Shown here piece by piece: positions 61,301 through 64,000 of a stretch of 64,000 nucleotides of DNA. Made by a program: the position numbers and the translations under genes. Source of the stretch: Utricularia gibba (Eukaryota > Streptophyta > Magnoliopsida > Lamiales > Lentibulariaceae); NCBI GenBank assembly GCA_002189035.1, contig NEEC01000012.1:2604001-2668000 (forward strand), in the 5' to 3' direction. How positions within the stretch are numbered: position 1 is the stretch's first letter; every line of letters begins with the position of its first letter. The notes beneath the pieces were generated by a model. That model saw nothing but the letters and a program-made list of their open reading frames with translations. It was not told the origin of the DNA and searched no databases.

Positions 61301-61672
61301 ATTCAATTACCTTCCATTGGAAATAACGGCTATCTTTTCCACTTCCTCCTCTGTAGAATCACGCCCACCTTCTGCATTAAAAGGAAGAAAAAAGAAAGAG
61401 ATTCAAGTTACAGAAGCAGCTATAACAATCAGAACTCGATTCCAACAAATAGAACACAAACTTCGAGACTTTCTCTTGAACAAAGCCTTTGTTTTCCGCC
61501 TGTTCCTCAGCACGGATTGAAGATTCTTCTTCGCAAACTTCCTCGCCTTCTTCCGAGCTTCCCCATCCAAAATCAACAAATCAGTAGATGATTTCCGCGC
61601 GTCAAAGAATCTGAAGTCCGAAGTCCCCAAAGTCTCCAGGGGTTTAACTAGGGTTCCAGTTTCAGAACGCAT
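58373..61672 (-). CDS. Noc2-family nucleolar complex protein (NOC2/REBELOTE-like)
   Basis: Twelve exons: 61672-61462, 61371-61311, 61232-61124, 61050-60999, 60915-60833, 60755-60686, 60481-59985, 59725-59423, 59283-58960, 58882-58676, 58608-58519, 58444-58373; 692 residues, all phases consistent. Basic N-terminus (KKARKFAKKNLQSVLRNRRK) and acidic middle (DEDESGDEGDQGEF) precede the alpha-helical Noc2 domain from about residue 330 (LPKHYLKTKTFQERCFSSAI, QLLFLAIQIINGIARLFPGP). Noc2 partners Noc1 and Noc3 in nucleolar pre-60S export; the plant REBELOTE branch also affects floral determinacy. The first ATG in frame is at 61672. The donor of exon 2 is duplicated 24 bases downstream; use of the second would hit a stop at once. 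Which branch it belongs to needs a tree. Confidence 0.92.
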
Positions 61673-62234
61673 TGGAAATCTCAAGACTCCAATAATAGAG
61701 AGAGACAGACCTGCCCATCCGCAAATGCTCGGGCCCAGATAAGCGGAAGCCCAGGGCGTACAAGCCCACCCATTAAATACGACACGGTCGATACACGCAC
61801 AGTTCCCCGCGTATCCGACGCGGCCTCCAGCGATGCAACAGTAGATGACGAGCTGTGTGTCCGTCCGTAACTGTAAAGCGCAGCGGTGTCCAATTCGAAT
61901 GTATTGGCAAGGGACTACTTTACAGTTGAACAGTCACACACATCAACTGCCCACACTCCACACCCATGAGAAAAGGATACATTTTCCTTCTATTATCTTA
62001 TTTATTTAGTGGACTAACAGTAAAAAATTTCTTTTTATTTCAATGATTTTATTTTGTTGAATCTATATATATATATATATATATATATCTTGTAATAATA
62101 TCTCATATTGATTAAAAATAAAGAAAATAACGTAATTAAAGAAATAAAATTCTTCATATCTCATACAAAGTCTTTTTTCTAGAAAGGGAAATGCAACGTA
62201 AAGATTAAATGTTTGAATCAAATAATATGATATA

Positions 62235-62270
<36 letters not shown>

Positions 62271-63002
62271 GAAATTCTATGAAATTTCAATTATACCCTT
62301 GAAATTTAGTAGAATTTCGATCATTAAATCTGATATTATATTCTATTTAGATCTTCCAATAACATATGTATTACTTATTTATATATAATAACTATTATAA
62401 AATATATTAAAATTTAAAATAAAACTGGTTTTAAAAAAATTCTAATAAATTTATTTTTTATACAACTTGGTTAAATCTAAATTTTGAATAAAAAATATAT
62501 ATTTTTAATTTTGGCCAACAGTAAAACACGGAATTGTGATTAATTTAAAACCCTAGATTTGAAATTAAAAATTATGGGGTATTGGAACCAACATGGAATA
62601 AAGGGGCGTGGTAGGCGGCCGCGCCTGGTCCAGCGCCGTCGCTGTAGGCGTCGTAAGGTGGAACCAACCAACAGCCCTATGAGCTCGGGACCATTCCCCT
62701 TCAATTGCCCAGGAACAAAAAACCAGCCCACTACTGCTTTAGCTCAGCTGCTCCCAGGACTCATGACACCCGCCCATCAATGGCTCAGGGTGAACTCAAC
62801 ACATCACCGTGGATCTAATGGAATTCAACTGCGTAATCATGAGATTTGAGTTTCTGGGTCGAGGAGTAAGCAGCAGTACTACTGAAATATGCACATCGGC
62901 TAAAGGGAATAGTACAGTGAGCTTAATGGGGACGCCTAGACTCATCATCTGTAGACTAGTACTACTGATATTGGCTTCCGCAATGGCAGCGAACGGTTTA
63001 TC
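61673..63002. other. Noc2-like promoter, AT-rich spacer and ARF 3'UTR
   Basis: 61673-61960 is the probable Noc2-like promoter. 61970-62540 is very AT-rich with two (TA)n tracts. 62560-63002 is probably ARF 3'UTR and flank; open frames there resemble nothing known. Confidence 0.5.
62064..62267 (+). repeat. pair of (TA)n microsatellites
   Basis: TA dinucleotide runs at 62064-62088 and 62239-62267, about 150 bases apart. Because TA is self-complementary the two tracts could also pair in a large cruciform. Confidence 0.9.
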
Positions 63003-64000
63003 TCATTTTCCTTGTGTCTCGTCGGGGGGGTTCTCCGCCGGCGCCGGAGGGGGGCTAGCGTCTGCTGCGGTGGTGGTCCTCTGTTGGGAGCTGATTTGCT
63101 CTGCTGTGAGAATGGGTTGACCGAAGAGGATGAAAGCAGGGGCAGTGGGATCAGCCTCTTTCTTTACTTCGCCTTTGTCGCCGGCCGCTGTGGCGTTCAC
63201 TCCTGGCTGGGAGTCGTTGCGTTTTACTGGTGGGAACCCGAGGCGGAGAAGCCTGGGTCCCTGTAAGCCGGCAGCAGAAATGTTATCTGGGAAGCAACAC
63301 AGGGGGCTGCTGGGGCTCAGGGGATTTCCGATGAGCATAGGAAGGTGAAGAGGGAAGTCGAGTGGAGGTTCGAGGAGCCGGGGGCGCTTCAGCACTGGAG
63401 GAAGATGAGGATGTGGGAAGTCAGGGATGAGTGGATCGAGCACGAGTTCAACTTGCCATGGATTGACGCCATCCACGTTTTGCAGAAAATCTGGCTCATC
63501 CCAAGTCACCTGCAATTGGATTCAGTTTCAGTAAAAAGGAAGAAAAAGTTTCAATTCAGAGATGAATCTGCGTTACCTGAAGAAGCTTCCATGGGGAGGC
63601 GGGCCAATGGACTGGATCGTGAACCTGAGGTGATGAGACAGTGCCCATAAACCAGCTTGTTCTTAGCGAATCCTCTGTCTCGAAAGCCATCCTGATTCTC
63701 ATCCCGGTGCACCATTGGACAAACAGAGAAGCTCTTACAGCTGAAGCAGACACGACGAACTCCGGCGTGCCTGCACGGGGGTAGTAGACGACTTCGAATG
63801 GCTGCCGATTTGCAGCCAGCCGGACGGACTCGAGGACAGATTCAGGGGTCCTTTTTACATGGCCCCCTTTCACAGTGTTGCCGGTTTGTGGAAGAAAATC
63901 AGGGAACAATGCTCTGTAAGAGGCGGCATTAAGTATCGGAAGCATTTTCTTTCTCCGAACTCCTATATACATTTCCCCATTCTCCATTTTCACAAAGACC
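63003..64000 (-). CDS. class C auxin response factor (ARF10/16/17 group), 5' part beyond the window
   Basis: Two visible exons, 64000-63577 (continuing off the right edge) and 63509-63003, phase 0. The first opens inside the B3 end (VFVKMENGEMYIGVRR) and carries the Auxin_resp domain: ESVRLAANRQPFEVVYYPRAG, VQWCTGMRIRMAFETEDS, DPVHWPASPWKLLQ. The second starts VTWDEPDFLQNVDGVNPWQV and is a Pro-rich middle region with AFILFGQPI near the end. It stops at 63003 without a PB1 (domain III/IV) module, as in ARF17. Class C ARFs are nuclear repressors that limit auxin responses and are the main targets of miR160; a site-like stretch lies at 63250-63270. Start and B3 domain cannot be seen. Confidence 0.93.
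63250..63270 (-). promoter_or_regulatory. divergent miR160 target site in the ARF coding sequence
   Basis: In mRNA sense it reads CGGCTTACAGGGACCCAGGC plus T, encoding AGLQGPR where class C ARFs normally have AGMQGAR. Against miR160 it pairs at 17 of 21 positions; mismatches fall at miRNA positions 1, 8, 17 and 21, and the cleavage centre (9-11) is paired. Position and reading frame identify it as the ancestral site; activity is uncertain. Confidence 0.8.

Overview
This is nuclear DNA of a flowering plant. The genes carry short GT-AG introns and belong to plant-only or plant-expanded families: class C auxin response factor, LBD, IQD, euAP2, PPR-DYW, MLO, very-long-chain ketoacyl-CoA synthase, photosystem I antenna, plastid ribosomal protein. 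Genes average about 40% GC and sit between strongly AT-rich spacers. I cannot name the species. I find 20 well-supported protein-coding genes (one cut by the right edge), one microRNA gene, one doubtful micro-ORF and several small repeats. Coding joins below were built by hand, and every intron phase was checked.

Layout. 0-12 kb (+): neprosin-type secreted protease, AMT1 ammonium transporter (frameshifted), IQD calmodulin-binding protein. 13-25 kb (-): LBD transcription factor, KCS (frameshifted), tiny PMP3/RCI2 membrane protein, a PWWP-less paralogue beside its full-length PWWP (PDP-like) parent, and the NDUFA8 subunit of complex I. 26-37 kb: euAP2 repressor with a broken second AP2 repeat and a miR172 site in its 3'UTR (-), PPR-DYW editing factor (-, frameshifted) head to head with plastid ribosomal protein L10 (+), USP-kinase without a U-box (-), domesticated hAT/DUF659 transposase (-). 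39-41 kb (+): patatin-related phospholipase III (frameshifted). 41-48.7 kb: no protein gene seen, but an intact MIR160 hairpin (-) at 45.5 kb. 48.7-56 kb (-): LHCA1, MLO (frameshifted), serine carboxypeptidase-like protein. 57-61.7 kb: conserved plant protein of unknown function (+) and a Noc2-family nucleolar protein (-). 63-64 kb (-): the 3' half of a class C ARF lacking the PB1 domain.

How things connect. The genes are mostly functionally independent, as usual in plants. Two small-RNA circuits stand out: a MIR160 precursor lies about 18 kb from an ARF of the family miR160 controls, whose target site has four mismatches; and the AP2 gene keeps a near-perfect miR172 site outside its reading frame. 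Five otherwise well-conserved genes each carry one single-base frameshift, mostly at G/C runs, while the others read cleanly. That pattern looks more like consensus error in a long-read assembly than five independent pseudogenes, but both remain possible.
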